DNA of 64,000 bases from Nanobdellota archaeon. Lineage in GTDB: Archaea > Nanoarchaeota > Nanoarchaeia > Woesearchaeales > GW2011-AR9. The stretch spans positions 11,015 to 75,014 of the forward strand of contig NZBF01000010.1 in the NCBI GenBank assembly GCA_002687775.1, in the 5' to 3' direction. A program made the position numbers and the translations under genes. This document shows, in pieces, positions 25,268 to 34,810 of this stretch. How positions within the stretch are numbered: position 1 is the first letter of the stretch; each line of letters opens with the position of its first letter. The notes under the pieces are model-generated. The model was given only the letters and a program-made list of their open reading frames with translations, did not search any database and was not told where the DNA came from.

Positions 25268-25369
25268 TTTGTATGATAAAAATTTGATGTTGTTTTTTAT
25301 AAAGGTTGTGTACTAAAATTGTTTTTGAGTATCATAATGCTTAAATAGGGAATGTGGGTTTTCCTTTTT

Positions 25370-26149
25370 ATGAGAAATTTATTGTATTCTGCATTAGTTG
25401 TTGGTGCGTTAGCGTTGGCAACTTGTGATGATTCTCAGCCTTTTCATCCAGAACCTGATGCAGCGACTTCTGAATACATCGCATGCCCTGAAGATGTATA
25501 TGTTGATTGTCTTTCTGAAGAAGAGATTGAGGTTTTACGAAATCTCGCAGTGCCACCTGCAGTTGCAAATACTGTCGTTCATCATTCTTGGATTGTAGAA
25601 ATGGCCAAGCAAGATGGTGGTCTTGAAAGACTTGCTGAAATTGATGAGACATTAATTGCATATCATCCGCAAGGTGTACCAGAAAAAAAGCGATCGGGTC
25701 TCTATAATTTGTCACGCCAAATTTTACAAGAAAAAATGCCACTTGAAGTAGCATTGGAATACCATCCTGAATTACATAGATGGAATGGTCGAGAGTCTGA
25801 ACCGGGACCACTTGCTCTTTATGCTAAAGAAATATCAGCGGAACGTGCCAACGCTTATTTAGTTGATTTGAGACGACTTGGTATCAGCATGAAAGAGCAG
25901 GCAGATGATAATTGTATTGGGATGAGCGATTTTACATTGTTGCTCCAAAAAGATGTCCCTGCAGACATTGTAGATTGGTATATGAAATTATCAAATTCTT
26001 TAGTTGGCGTAAACATTACTTCCTGGGATATAATCGAATTGGAAGGATATGTCCGTTCAGGAAGAATGACAAGGGACGATATTTCAGACATTGCCCATAG
26101 GCAGTTCAAAGAAATCGATCGTGAGCATGTTGTCAAACTATTACGTTAA
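25370..26149 (+). CDS. Putative lipoprotein, helical, unknown function
   Basis: About 259 aa from the ATG at 25370 (M-R-N-L-L-Y-S), about 25 bases after CTTAAATA; an upstream in-frame ATG at 25352 is less likely. The signal segment ends A-L-A-T-C-D, a weak lipobox. The rest is soluble, with a few cysteines (A-C-P-E-D-V-Y-V-D-C) near the N-terminus and mostly helical sequence with short repeated units such as A-x-x-Y-H-P and S-x-x-I-x-D-I. No family is recognised. Confidence 0.65.
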   Translation: MRNLLYSALVVGALALATCDDSQPFHPEPDAATSEYIACPEDVYVDCLSEEEIEVLRNLAVPPAVANTVVHHSWIVEMAKQDGGLERLAEIDETLIAYHPQGVPEKKRSGLYNLSRQILQEKMPLEVALEYHPELHRWNGRESEPGPLALYAKEISAERANAYLVDLRRLGISMKEQADDNCIGMSDFTLLLQKDVPADIVDWYMKLSNSLVGVNITSWDIIELEGYVRSGRMTRDDISDIAHRQFKEIDREHVVKLLR

Positions 26150-26211
26150 TACCTTTCCACCATAATAATCTTTATTAACTCTCAATTCTCTGAATATGGT
26201 GGGGTGTACAA

Positions 26212-27012
26212 GTGTCAAAAATAATATTCCTAGGTACAGCTGGCGATGTGTCAGTGTATGGACGTCAATTAAGGGCCAGTGGAGGAATCGTTCTGCAAGT
26301 TGAAGATTTACAATTCCATTTTGATCCTGGTCCAGGAGCACTAGTTAAAGCAAAAGAATTTGGAGTTAACTTACGCGCCACTACAGCAATTTTAAGTTCG
26401 CATCAAGACTTACTGTTCTGCAATGATATTAACGCAGTGATTGAAGCAATGACACTTGCAGGTTTAGATAGGAAAGGAGTAGTGCTTGGTTCAAAGAGTG
26501 TTCTTACACAATATTTGACACCGTTCCATCAATCATTAGTAGAGAGAGTTATCTTGTTACCAAAAGGACAAAAAGTTGGTATTGAAGTTGTTGAAGTACA
26601 TGCTGTTTCAGTTAAGGCGAATGATGATAATGCAATTGGATTTAAGTTATATTGTCCACGTTTCACATTGAGTTATATCGCTGAAACGAAATATTCAAAA
26701 TTACTAGCAGAAGAATTAGCAGGTACTGACATTTTGATATTATCTGTTCCCATTCCTGATAATAAAGCAAATAATAGTTCTTTGCTGGATAAGGTTGGAG
26801 CCATTCGGTTAATTCAACGAGTACAACCAAGATTAGTAATTTTAACGAATTTCGGATTAGAAATGTTGAAAGCAGATCCTATCATGATTGCACGAGATGT
26901 GCAAAGAATGACTGGAGTGCAAACTATCGCAGCGAAAGATGGGTTAGTATTAAACCCTTATGCGTATTCAGCTAAAAGTCAGCAATATCGGTTGGCGAAA
27001 TTTTACAAATAG
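26212..27012 (+). CDS. Metallo-beta-lactamase-fold protein with degenerate metal site
   Basis: A 266-aa protein beginning at a GTG with GGGGTG upstream. The fold is suggested by I-I-F-L-G-T-A-G-D, F-H-F-D-P-G-P-G-A and the strand before S-S-H. The usual H-x-H-x-D-H is here S-H-Q-D-L-L-F-C-N-D, keeping only the first His, and the later T-H is T-N (L-T-N-F-G). Metal hydrolysis is therefore doubtful; a binding or regulatory role is possible. It ends next to the convergent permease gene with no gap. Confidence 0.7.
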   Translation: MSKIIFLGTAGDVSVYGRQLRASGGIVLQVEDLQFHFDPGPGALVKAKEFGVNLRATTAILSSHQDLLFCNDINAVIEAMTLAGLDRKGVVLGSKSVLTQYLTPFHQSLVERVILLPKGQKVGIEVVEVHAVSVKANDDNAIGFKLYCPRFTLSYIAETKYSKLLAEELAGTDILILSVPIPDNKANNSSLLDKVGAIRLIQRVQPRLVILTNFGLEMLKADPIMIARDVQRMTGVQTIAAKDGLVLNPYAYSAKSQQYRLAKFYK

Positions 27013-28104
27013 TTACAGCAACGTGTTAAACAAATAACCGAGTAATAAAATTTGAGGAACCGTTATGATGGGTAACCAAATAGCTGCTCTTTTTCCAATG
27101 TTACTCCAGATGAGACCTATTTCTGTGTAGTCGGTTGCCACACCCGCAATGAGAAAAATAAATGAATTACCGAACGCTCCGGTCTGATTGAATATTTCAA
27201 ATGCTAATGGTGAACTTCCTTCTGAACATACTTCAATGACTGTTGCTAAAACTAATGTGACAATCATGCCAACTGCAGTTGCACCCATGTATTGATGGAA
27301 AAAACTTGTTGGAACAAAAGCACGAGCGAAAGAAGCTAATGTCATTCCAATTAAAATCCACCATGTGACCATTTTGTTCAATGACCACATTCCCGCAAGT
27401 ACACTTTTTGAATCTTTTTTGAAATTAAAAGCATACGCTTTCCATCTTTTTTTGGCATCTTCTTTTAATGAAAAATCTTCGAAATCTATTGGTTGTGCTT
27501 TCTCGATCATACATTTTCTATCTAAGACTTGATAGATCAAACCAGTAATAATCGCAATAATGACAGCAGAGAGTATCATAAATAATGCTTTCACTCCAAA
27601 AAATCCAAAGAGTAGCACAGTAATGGGTAAATTTGCCCATGGTGATGCTAAGAGAAATGCAATAACTGCCGGGACGCTTGCACCTTTCTTATATAACTGA
27701 ATTGCAATTGCTAAAATACCATGACTGCATGCCGACATTATAAATCCAAGAAGAGTTGCATTGAGAATTGTTCTTTTTTTGTTTTGTGAGAGATATTTCC
27801 CAATGTACTCACGTGGAACGAATCGGTCAATTATACCTCCTAAAAGTAATCCAAGAAGTATTGCCCACCAAATTAATTTTAAGTAGTCGATGAATGCGTC
27901 AAATACAGGGTTAAAGAACGGAACAACATAGGATGCAATAAGAACAATTAAAACAATAAATGTTACAATCCAGAATTTTTCAAGAAACCATCTGTTTCTC
28001 TTGCCATTTTGCTGAGCTTCATATTTAGTGATACATCCTTTGCTACAAAAATGGAAACCATGTGCTGGGATATTCCCTTCCATTCCACAAATAGGATCTT
28101 TCAT
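27013..28104 (-). CDS. Permease (UPF0718/DUF318, YraQ type) with N-terminal YHS-like metal-binding motif
   Basis: A 363-aa protein. Residues 1-28 carry D-P-I-C-G-M with cysteines at 6, 20 and 24, a YHS/TRASH-like metal-binding arrangement. The rest has about eight hydrophobic helices including the conserved A-C-S-H-G-I-L-A and L-L-A-S-P-W-A-N-L-P segments of the ArsP/YraQ permease family. The family exports arsenic compounds or other metal species in some members. The fused metal sensor-like domain suggests a heavy-metal substrate; that is inference. Confidence 0.8.
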   Translation of the reverse strand: MKDPICGMEGNIPAHGFHFCSKGCITKYEAQQNGKRNRWFLEKFWIVTFIVLIVLIASYVVPFFNPVFDAFIDYLKLIWWAILLGLLLGGIIDRFVPREYIGKYLSQNKKRTILNATLLGFIMSACSHGILAIAIQLYKKGASVPAVIAFLLASPWANLPITVLLFGFFGVKALFMILSAVIIAIITGLIYQVLDRKCMIEKAQPIDFEDFSLKEDAKKRWKAYAFNFKKDSKSVLAGMWSLNKMVTWWILIGMTLASFARAFVPTSFFHQYMGATAVGMIVTLVLATVIEVCSEGSSPLAFEIFNQTGAFGNSFIFLIAGVATDYTEIGLIWSNIGKRAAIWLPIITVPQILLLGYLFNTLL

Positions 28105-28193
28105 TAAAAAAAAGAAAAGAAAAAGAAGTAATAAAGGTTTTGGAAATCAAAGGATTTTCAAAGCCCAGAAAATACTTCACATTTTCCCGGTTT

Positions 28194-28589
28194 CTACACC
28201 TTAAACCAATCTTTTAGTTTCTTTGGAAATCCGTGCAATGCAAGTAATGCAAGCGGTGCTGCCCAATTTGCCCATCGTTCAATGAAATCCCAAATTGGTG
28301 CGCCGGCAATAGGTCGCAATAATGCTGTCCATAATCCCCATACTGCAGCCCAAGCAAGGACAATTCTAAGCGGGTAGAACAATGCAAGACCGGCAACAAT
28401 AATATCCATTATTCCAATAAGTGGAAGTAATGTTGCTGCTGAACTTGCTGACATTCCCACTGCTTCAAAGTAAGGAATCCATCCTGCTTTCACCTGTAAC
28501 GCAAATACACCATGGCCCAAGAAACTACCAAAGATTCCAAGTCTAAGAATCCATTCAGCTGATAACCAGCTACTCTTTTTTTTAGCCAT
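28194..28589 (-). CDS. DoxX-like four-helix membrane protein
   Basis: A 131-aa membrane protein with a lysine-rich start (M-A-K-K-K-S) and about four hydrophobic segments. L-R-L-G-I-F-G-S-F-L-G-H-G near the N-terminus and the P-Y-F-E-A-V-G-M-S segment resemble DoxX/TQO small subunits. The role in DPANN-like cells is unknown. It is upstream of the permease on the same strand with a 90-base gap. Confidence 0.6.
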   Translation of the reverse strand: MAKKKSSWLSAEWILRLGIFGSFLGHGVFALQVKAGWIPYFEAVGMSASSAATLLPLIGIMDIIVAGLALFYPLRIVLAWAAVWGLWTALLRPIAGAPIWDFIERWANWAAPLALLALHGFPKKLKDWFKV

Positions 28590-28681
28590 ATTCGGAGAAA
28601 GTTTTGATGGTTAATAAAGGTTTTCTTTCATGTATTTTGAATTAACTAAATACTTATAAGAATTTTAGAAAATTAAAGGGT

Positions 28682-30196
28682 ATGATTAAAGGACAAGTTA
28701 TTTCTGGTGAGTATGGAAAGATACTGATAAGGCAAAAATCTTCAGAGAATATCGAAATAGGAGAATTGTTAGTTGCTGAATCAAACGAAGGGAAATATTT
28801 ATTGCAAGCAATTGACTTAACGTACGGTTCGCAAATTAGTCAGCAAAATTTGGAGATGGTTTCTGGATTACATTTGGAAGAAAGTGAGCATCAATTTTTA
28901 GATAATGATTTACGAAATTATAACATGGCACATTTGAAACCAGTATTGTTTGTTAGTAATAATGATAGCAGGTCGTCAAAAAGTTTGCCAACATTTTTTT
29001 CAAAAGTTCGTGAGATTACTGTTGACGATTTGTCATTTATTACTAAACCTAAGAATCCGTTTCATATTGGACAGCTACGTTCTGGTTCTCGGAAGATGGA
29101 TGTGGACATCTTTTTAGCTGGGCGGGACGTGTTTAGTCATCACGTTCTCATTCCTGCAACAACTGGGAAAGGAAAATCGAATTTGATGTCTTGTATTCTT
29201 TGGGATACTGTTGATAAGGATTATTGTGGAATGCTCGTTTTAGACCCGCACGACGAATATTACGGCCGGAATGAATTTGGATTAAAAGATCATTTGAAGA
29301 GAGAGAGAGTTTCGTATTATACATTGAATCCTCCAGTTGGAGCTGTTAGTTTGAAAATTAATTTATCAGAGATCAAACCTGGACATTTCAAAGGTGTGTA
29401 TGGATTTTCTGAACCGCAACGGCAAGCACTTTCTGCTTACTATCGGCGATTTGGTGATCAGTGGATATCTGCTATTCTTCGTGGTGAACAGTTAACGGAA
29501 GAAAAGTTTTACAGAGAAACACTTGATGTCGTGAAAAGAACATTAATGGAATTAATGAACATTGATGTTCGTGATGAACAATTGTATTGCTCTGGAGTGT
29601 TTGACGCTGTTGCTGGTGAAAATACTATCAACAATATTTGCAAAGATTTGGAAAATGCTAAAACAGTTATCATTGACACTTCATCATTTTCAGGAACGAT
29701 TGAATTGTTAATCGGGTCATTAATTTCGTCTGAAATATTTCGTCGGTATAAATCGTATAAGAATAAAGGACTTTTGGCGGACAAACCAGTTGTTGCTATT
29801 GTTCTTGAGGAAGCTCCTAGAGTATTAGGAAAGAAAGTTCTTGAGCAAGGTTCAAATGTATTTGAGAGTATCGCTCGTGAAGGTCGGAAATTTTTGATTG
29901 GCCTAGTAGCTATTACGCAACTGCCTTCAGAGATTCCAAAGAACATTCTAGCGAACATGAATACCAAAATTATTTTAGGGATAGAAATGAATTCTGAACG
30001 GCAGGCAGTTATTGAAAGTTCTCCGCAAGATTTATCGCAAGATAACAGGTCAATAGCTTCTTTGGATAAAGGTGAGGCGATTGTAACTTCGACGTTTACT
30101 AAATTCGCTGTACCTATCAAGATCCCATTGTTTTCTGAATTTGTTAAGAAGGATGCGAATGTTTATAAGCAAGATTTCAGTTCTTTTACTCTATGA
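28682..30196 (+). CDS. herA: HerA-like hexameric ATPase (DUF87)
   Basis: A 504-aa FtsK/HerA-type P-loop ATPase. The N-terminal HAS-barrel-like beta region spans about residues 1-60. The Walker A motif is A-T-T-G-K-G-K-S-N near residue 160, followed by L-D-P-H-D-E-Y-Y-G, with Walker [11 protein letters not shown] near 370 and the sensor segment A-I-T-Q-L-P-S-E. HerA normally works with nuclease NurA in DNA end resection, but no nurA is nearby. The stop overlaps the presenilin gene by 4 bases. A TATA-like ATACTTATAAG lies near 28648. Confidence 0.85.
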   Translation: MIKGQVISGEYGKILIRQKSSENIEIGELLVAESNEGKYLLQAIDLTYGSQISQQNLEMVSGLHLEESEHQFLDNDLRNYNMAHLKPVLFVSNNDSRSSKSLPTFFSKVREITVDDLSFITKPKNPFHIGQLRSGSRKMDVDIFLAGRDVFSHHVLIPATTGKGKSNLMSCILWDTVDKDYCGMLVLDPHDEYYGRNEFGLKDHLKRERVSYYTLNPPVGAVSLKINLSEIKPGHFKGVYGFSEPQRQALSAYYRRFGDQWISAILRGEQLTEEKFYRETLDVVKRTLMELMNIDVRDEQLYCSGVFDAVAGENTINNICKDLENAKTVIIDTSSFSGTIELLIGSLISSEIFRRYKSYKNKGLLADKPVVAIVLEEAPRVLGKKVLEQGSNVFESIAREGRKFLIGLVAITQLPSEIPKNILANMNTKIILGIEMNSERQAVIESSPQDLSQDNRSIASLDKGEAIVTSTFTKFAVPIKIPLFSEFVKKDANVYKQDFSSFTL

Positions 30197-31062
30197 AACA
30201 TTCACACAAAGTCAGTCTTATTATTCTTGCTCTTTTTTTTGTTGCGCAGATAGTTGGATTAGCCATTGTTCAACAATACACATTAGGGGTAAATGAAGCT
30301 ACTGGAGAAACAGTGTACAAAGAATTAGCCATCGGTGAACGTCCGCCAGTGGAGGAAGATTTATCGTTCATACCCATTCTTATTGGAATTCTTATTGGAA
30401 CAGGTCTTCTTTTACTATTGATAAAATTCAAAGTATTCATGGTGTGGAAAGGATTTTTCTTCTTCGCTGTCTTCATGGCTTTACTAGTAGCTTTTGATGC
30501 CTTCATTCCAACTCTGTGGGCTGGAATTCTTGCTTTAGTTTTGGCAGGATTGAAAATATTTAGACCGCGAATTATTTTGCATAACTTAACTGAAGTGTTT
30601 ATTTATGGAGGAATGGCTGCTATTTTTGTTCCCTTGTTGTCAGCATTTTCAGCTTCAGTATTGTTAATATTGATTTCTATATATGACATGTATGCGGTAT
30701 GGAAAAGTAAGCATATGATTACATTAGCTAAATTTCAAACAGAAGTGAAAGTGTTTGCTGGGTTACTTGTTCCTTATCAAATGCAGAAAGGAAAACCAGC
30801 TAAACCAACTTCAAAAGGAAAAGTTAAGATGGTGAAAGTTCGAACAGCAATGCTTGGTGGTGGAGATATTGGATTTCCATTAATGTTTGCTGGTGCCATG
30901 ATGAGTCAGTATGGATTTTTGAAAACACTTATTATCCCTGTTTGTGCATCGATTGCTCTTTATGGGTTGCTGATTAAAGGAGATGAGAAGAAATTTTACC
31001 CAGCCATGCCGTTTATTTCAATTGGTTGTTTTGTTGGGTATGGGATACTGTTGTTGTTATAG
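30193..31062 (+). CDS. Presenilin/signal peptide peptidase homologue (A22 intramembrane aspartyl protease)
   Basis: A 289-aa membrane protein with about nine hydrophobic segments. Both catalytic motifs are present: Y-D in S-I-Y-D-M-Y-A-V (about residue 162) and G-x-G-D in L-G-G-G-D-I-G-F-P (about residue 223). The C-terminal P-A-L motif appears as P-A-M-P-F. These are the hallmarks of archaeal presenilin homologues that cut transmembrane helices. It overlaps the herA-like gene by 4 bases. Confidence 0.9.
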   Translation: MKHSHKVSLIILALFFVAQIVGLAIVQQYTLGVNEATGETVYKELAIGERPPVEEDLSFIPILIGILIGTGLLLLLIKFKVFMVWKGFFFFAVFMALLVAFDAFIPTLWAGILALVLAGLKIFRPRIILHNLTEVFIYGGMAAIFVPLLSAFSASVLLILISIYDMYAVWKSKHMITLAKFQTEVKVFAGLLVPYQMQKGKPAKPTSKGKVKMVKVRTAMLGGGDIGFPLMFAGAMMSQYGFLKTLIIPVCASIALYGLLIKGDEKKFYPAMPFISIGCFVGYGILLLL

Positions 31063-31209
31063 TGTTTGTCACAGGGGCCCTGGCGACAGTAATATTCTCT
31101 ATGATACCAGGAGCCGAGCTGCCTGAGTTCGTCTCCCCACACTTACGAAGTGAGTGTGTCTGCTTTCCCGAACGAAGCCTTCCAGCAGCGTGCCCTGTTG
31201 TACAAACAC
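31062..31209 (+). ncRNA. Structured RNA candidate between the presenilin gene and eL33
   Basis: The 148-base segment closes with GTGTTTGT/ACAAACAC and CAGGG/CCCTG. Inside, GGCCCTGG can pair with CCAGGAGCC (one bulge). A second arm stacks GCTGC/GCAGC, GTTCG/CGAAC and the tip CACACTTAC-GAA-GTGAGTGTG (one wobble). The region has no convincing reading frame and looks richer in G and C than its surroundings. I could not match it to RNase P, SRP or tRNA signatures. The strand is uncertain. Confidence 0.55.
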
Positions 31210-31257
31210 ATTGTTATTGCCGATAGTTTTTTAAAAAAACCCCAATATTAACTTGGA

Positions 31258-31515
31258 ATGGAAGGCGTAGTAGTTAATTTTAGACGTGGACGACATCGTG
31301 TTAATCATTACCAGATGATTATCGTAGTCGATGGTGTTGATAATAAAGAGAAAGCCGCTGAATTAGTTGGTAAGAAAGTTACCTGGACATCTCCTGCCGG
31401 TAAAGAGTTAGTTGGTGAAGTTACCGCTCCACATGGTGGAAAAGGTGCTGTTCGAGCACGATTTGAACCTGGATTACCTGGTCAATCATTAGGTCAGAAA
31501 GTAGCAATTGCTTGA
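31258..31515 (+). CDS. rpl35ae: Ribosomal protein eL33 (L35Ae)
   Basis: An 85-aa protein with the family signature G-K-K-V-T-W-T-S-P-A-G-K then G-E-V-T-A-P-H-G-G-K-G-A-V-R-A-R-F and G-L-P-G-Q-S-L-G. A TATA-like TTTTTTAAAAAAA lies at 31225-31238. It is monocistronic and sits outside the main ribosomal cluster. Confidence 0.92.
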   Translation: MEGVVVNFRRGRHRVNHYQMIIVVDGVDNKEKAAELVGKKVTWTSPAGKELVGEVTAPHGGKGAVRARFEPGLPGQSLGQKVAIA

Positions 31516-31584
31516 TTCTTATTTTGTAACTCACCAGTAGTTAAAAAGAGAAAGATTTATATATGATGAAAGCAGATAATTCTA

Positions 31585-32745
31585 ATGGTAGAATTAAGAG
31601 CATTACACTTCACAGATGTACAAGATCATTACGATAGACTAGAAGTAATTAGAGATTTTCTTCCGGCAAATGATATCGATGCAGTATTCTTTACTGGTGA
31701 TTTTATTGAAGCGAATCCAATCGGAGCAAATCGAACGGGAGATAAGTTGCATGAAGAATATTTGAGAATACTCGTAACGCCAGAATTTCAAGAGGAATAT
31801 GGCACTGCGCAACGAAGAATCCAGGAAATTGTTAGACCTCATATTGTTGGTGATCAACTTGATGAAAGTAAATTAAGTGCTTCTGAGAAAAGTGAACTTG
31901 AAGCATTAGTTGAATCAAAAAAAAATGTTGTCAGCACTGCTGTTGATGACAAAGAAGAAGAATTGAAAACTGCCTTACCACCAGTAATACATGAATCTTA
32001 TACACAAATGACTTTGATTTTTGGAGAAATCGCGGCCATCTCACCCGTCTACGCCATAATGGGTAACCATGATATGACAACTGGTTATGAACATCTTGAA
32101 GATACTGTTACTTTCTTAGAAAAACAAAAAAGTGCATTACTTGAAGGGCGCAACGGAGTTCAATTTACCCTCAAAGGAGATTTAAATACATGGGAAATCC
32201 CAGGATTTTATAATGAACCTGGAATTCGAAAAGTGTTCGATGAGCATTATATTCCTTTCGAATCAGGTGAATCTTTAGGAAACATTGAAGAAAAACTTAG
32301 AACAACAAGTGGCGAGGAAAACAGGAAATACAGAAGCAGAAAAGGAGATGTAACTGCCTGGCAAGCATCCGAACGAACACGGTTAGGTGACAGAAATGCA
32401 GATATTTATTTCACCCACAAATTGCCACATTGTGATAAAGGTTCCCGAGTGATGGGAGATGTAAGTGGAGAAATTACTTTAGAATATTCTATTGATGCAA
32501 AAAGTGTCCATGGTGGACATTTCCACGGTGGACAAATTGGATGGAGTTCATTACGACATGTATTAGAAGCATTTGAAGAAGGAGAAATGCAAACAACAAT
32601 TAACGGAGAAGATGTTCCATTGTATTTGTTGACAAGAGGAGAACATTGGGAATTAAACCCAGGTGAACATCATTTCTTTGTAACAGAATATGATGCAGCA
32701 AAAGAAGTTGAGCGTGTATTAGTCTATGAATTTGTGTATGAGTAA
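31585..32745 (+). CDS. Calcineurin-like metallophosphoesterase with helical insertion
   Basis: A 386-aa protein. The phosphoesterase motifs are spread out: H-F-T-D-V-Q-D-H (about 9-16), F-T-G-D-F (about 36), M-G-N-H-D-M (about 159), a late T-H-K-L-P-H and G-G-H-F-H-G-G-Q. The roughly 100 residues between the second and third motifs form a charged helical insert. TTTATATATG (31555-31564) is the TATA box. The substrate is unknown. Confidence 0.85.
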   Translation: MVELRALHFTDVQDHYDRLEVIRDFLPANDIDAVFFTGDFIEANPIGANRTGDKLHEEYLRILVTPEFQEEYGTAQRRIQEIVRPHIVGDQLDESKLSASEKSELEALVESKKNVVSTAVDDKEEELKTALPPVIHESYTQMTLIFGEIAAISPVYAIMGNHDMTTGYEHLEDTVTFLEKQKSALLEGRNGVQFTLKGDLNTWEIPGFYNEPGIRKVFDEHYIPFESGESLGNIEEKLRTTSGEENRKYRSRKGDVTAWQASERTRLGDRNADIYFTHKLPHCDKGSRVMGDVSGEITLEYSIDAKSVHGGHFHGGQIGWSSLRHVLEAFEEGEMQTTINGEDVPLYLLTRGEHWELNPGEHHFFVTEYDAAKEVERVLVYEFVYE

Positions 32746-32747
32746 AA

Positions 32748-33350
32748 TTATTTTCTTTCAACAACGCCTTTCAATTTAGCGGCAACCGCTTTTCTTGTTT
32801 TCTTTTTGTAGGCAGCAACTTTTCTTTTGAGAATTTCAATACTCTGATGCACTGCGGCCAACCTATTATTCAAATTTGCTAAATTGTCCGGGGTATGGTC
32901 AGCGCTTTGAAGTTCAGATAAAAGCTTAACAACCTCAGCCTTAATGAGCTTTGCCTCCTCCTCGTACGGACTACCAGCAACGAGAGTATATAAAACATTT
33001 GAGTCACGCAACTGCGTCAAAAAGTGTTTTGCCCGTTGAACAAAATCATTTGCTTCACCCGGAGTAGGAGTTTTGGAAGCCCGGTCAAGACTGGCTATAG
33101 CGTCCTCTACATTCCCAACGTGCTTATCGACAGCTTCAACTGCTTTTTTTTCCTTCTCTTCATCCAACTGATCAACCGCTTTCTTTTTGAATAATCCTTT
33201 CAAATCATCAAATCCTTTCGTACCCTTATCTTCTGGGAGATGACCCATGAGGGAAAAGAGTAATCTGATTACATAAAAAATGATAAGGGCAATGGTAACT
33301 CCCATGAACCAATCCAGGAATTGGTGAATTCCTTGATACACGATTGTCAT
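32748..33350 (-). CDS. Membrane-anchored coiled-coil protein, cassette copy 1
   Basis: A 200-aa protein from the ATG at 33350, which overlaps the stop of its partner by ATGA. One N-terminal helix (G-V-T-I-A-L-I-I-F-Y-V-I-R-L-L-F) is followed by K-G-F-D-D-L-K-G-L-F-K-K-K and a long, charged, helical cytoplasmic part. The first 55 residues closely match those of the gene at 33877-34809. The end is Lys/Arg rich. No known family. It is the second member of a two-gene cassette found three times in tandem here. Confidence 0.7.
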   Translation of the reverse strand: MTIVYQGIHQFLDWFMGVTIALIIFYVIRLLFSLMGHLPEDKGTKGFDDLKGLFKKKAVDQLDEEKEKKAVEAVDKHVGNVEDAIASLDRASKTPTPGEANDFVQRAKHFLTQLRDSNVLYTLVAGSPYEEEAKLIKAEVVKLLSELQSADHTPDNLANLNNRLAAVHQSIEILKRKVAAYKKKTRKAVAAKLKGVVERK

Positions 33351-33841
33351 AATATTCGCCCCACGTGATATTTCATTGCTGATAAAATCCACAGCAAGAT
33401 GGTTAGTAAAACTATTTTAATGAACAACCAGAAACTTGGTTGACCTGGTAAGGTAAATAAACCATAGAAAATGGCAGCTACTGGTAATCCTATTAAGAGT
33501 AAAGAAACAGCAGTACCATAACTTGCGCCAATGCCTAGGAGAATACCAGCTGGCATGAAAATGGCTGCAATGATTGCAATGATGGCTGCCACAATTCCAG
33601 ATTGCCCACGGTTAAACATTTTAAATTGTTTATTACTTGTAAGAACAGCGAAGAAAATAGTGAAGACAAGTATTCCTATTAACAATCGTAAAAAACCTGC
33701 AACAATAGATGTATCTGAAAATCCAAGAAATGAAAGGTTACCTATAGATATCAAATCCCTCCAGACATTTTCAAAAACGTTTGCTAGTGTGAATGGAATA
33801 GTGAGTAAAAAAAGAAGTCCAACACCTAATTTCTTTGACAT
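33347..33841 (-). CDS. Small multi-pass membrane protein, cassette copy 1
   Basis: A 164-aa protein. An N-terminal signal-like helix ending T-L-A-N is followed by about four hydrophobic segments, with the conserved core G-N-L-S-F-L-G-F-S-D and I-F-M-P-A-G-I-L-L-G-I-G-A-S-Y-G-T. It is the same length as, and identical at most positions to, the gene at 34811. It has its own TATA box (CTTTAAATAC, about 33866-33875) and is coupled to its downstream partner. Function unknown; a channel, holin or pilin-like role can only be guessed. Confidence 0.72.
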   Translation of the reverse strand: MSKKLGVGLLFLLTIPFTLANVFENVWRDLISIGNLSFLGFSDTSIVAGFLRLLIGILVFTIFFAVLTSNKQFKMFNRGQSGIVAAIIAIIAAIFMPAGILLGIGASYGTAVSLLLIGLPVAAIFYGLFTLPGQPSFWLFIKIVLLTILLWILSAMKYHVGRIL

Positions 33842-33876
33842 ATCAAAAAGAGAGATAATGTCGTATTTAAAGTTTC

Positions 33877-34809
33877 TTATAATCTGCTAACTTTCTTTAT
33901 AAGATTTGCTAAGTCATCCATAATTAGTCCTATGCTTAATTGGGTGTCAGCAAAAAGGGAAGTGTTGGATGCAACTGCAGGTTTTCTATGCAACTCAACT
34001 TTAATTCCTTGAATCTGAAGTTTTATTTTTGCTGCATCTGATTCATGAGGAGTATCCTTACAATATTTTTCCAAACCATCTGCTTTGGCAGCTTTATTGA
34101 CATAATACTTAGCTTTCTTTAAACTTTTTGCAGCATCAGAATTTTTGCCATCATTGAGAAACAGACCCGTTTCTCTTAATTTTCTTGCAGCTTCAAAAAG
34201 TAATGTTAATTCATCTTTTTTAACAGGAGGGCGATCAGGTTTCGTATGTTCAAAATCTATTTGAGTGCTTTTTCCTGCTTCAAGCACGACTGTTTTTGTA
34301 AGAGTATCATATGCTTTAGTACTTGGTTGTGAAACAAGTTGATATGGTCCTGCAGGCAAAACCTTGTAAACATACTTTCCTTTAAATATGAGGTCAGCAA
34401 CAAGACTACCCCTTGCAGTTAGGATGATTTGACTTTGTATAGCTCCCTTCGTTTTCTTATTTATAATAATCCCATAAACACTTGCTTTCCCCCTTGGAGT
34501 TGGAGGTGGAACAGGTGGTGGTGGTAGCGGTGGTACTGGTGTTGGAGGAACATCTTCTTCTTCTTTGTCTTCTTCCTCTTTCTTGTCTTTCTTTTTCTCC
34601 TCCTCGTCCTTTTGCTTTTTATCAGCCTGATCTTCGGCTTTACGTTTGAACATTGTCTTCAAATCATCAAATCCTTTCGGACTTTTATCATCAGATAATT
34701 TACCCATCATGCAAAATAACAACCTGATTAAATAGAAAATCATTAGGAAAATTGTAATTCCCATGAACCAATCCATAAATTGGTGGATACCCTCATAGAT
34801 AAGCACCAT
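33877..34809 (-). CDS. Membrane-anchored protein with Pro-rich linker and PEGA/CNA-B-like domain, cassette copy 2
   Basis: A 310-aa protein from the ATG at 34809 (GGGAGG lies just upstream). The N-terminal helix and K-G-F-D-D-L-K-T-M-F-K-R-K segment match copy 1. A Lys/Glu run and a Pro-rich linker follow. Then comes a beta domain, G-K-A-S-V-Y-G-I-I-I-N onward with L-P-A-G-P-Y-Q-L-V-S, resembling carboxypeptidase-regulatory or PEGA folds, and a helical C-terminus. The beta domain is missing from copies 1 and 3. Confidence 0.7.
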   Translation of the reverse strand: MVLIYEGIHQFMDWFMGITIFLMIFYLIRLLFCMMGKLSDDKSPKGFDDLKTMFKRKAEDQADKKQKDEEEKKKDKKEEEDKEEEDVPPTPVPPLPPPPVPPPTPRGKASVYGIIINKKTKGAIQSQIILTARGSLVADLIFKGKYVYKVLPAGPYQLVSQPSTKAYDTLTKTVVLEAGKSTQIDFEHTKPDRPPVKKDELTLLFEAARKLRETGLFLNDGKNSDAAKSLKKAKYYVNKAAKADGLEKYCKDTPHESDAAKIKLQIQGIKVELHRKPAVASNTSLFADTQLSIGLIMDDLANLIKKVSRL

Positions 34810-34810
34810 T

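Noticed and set aside
31062..31209. Assignment of this structured region as RNase P RNA or SRP RNA
   Set aside because: The conserved core sequences of these RNAs that I looked for are not present on either strand.
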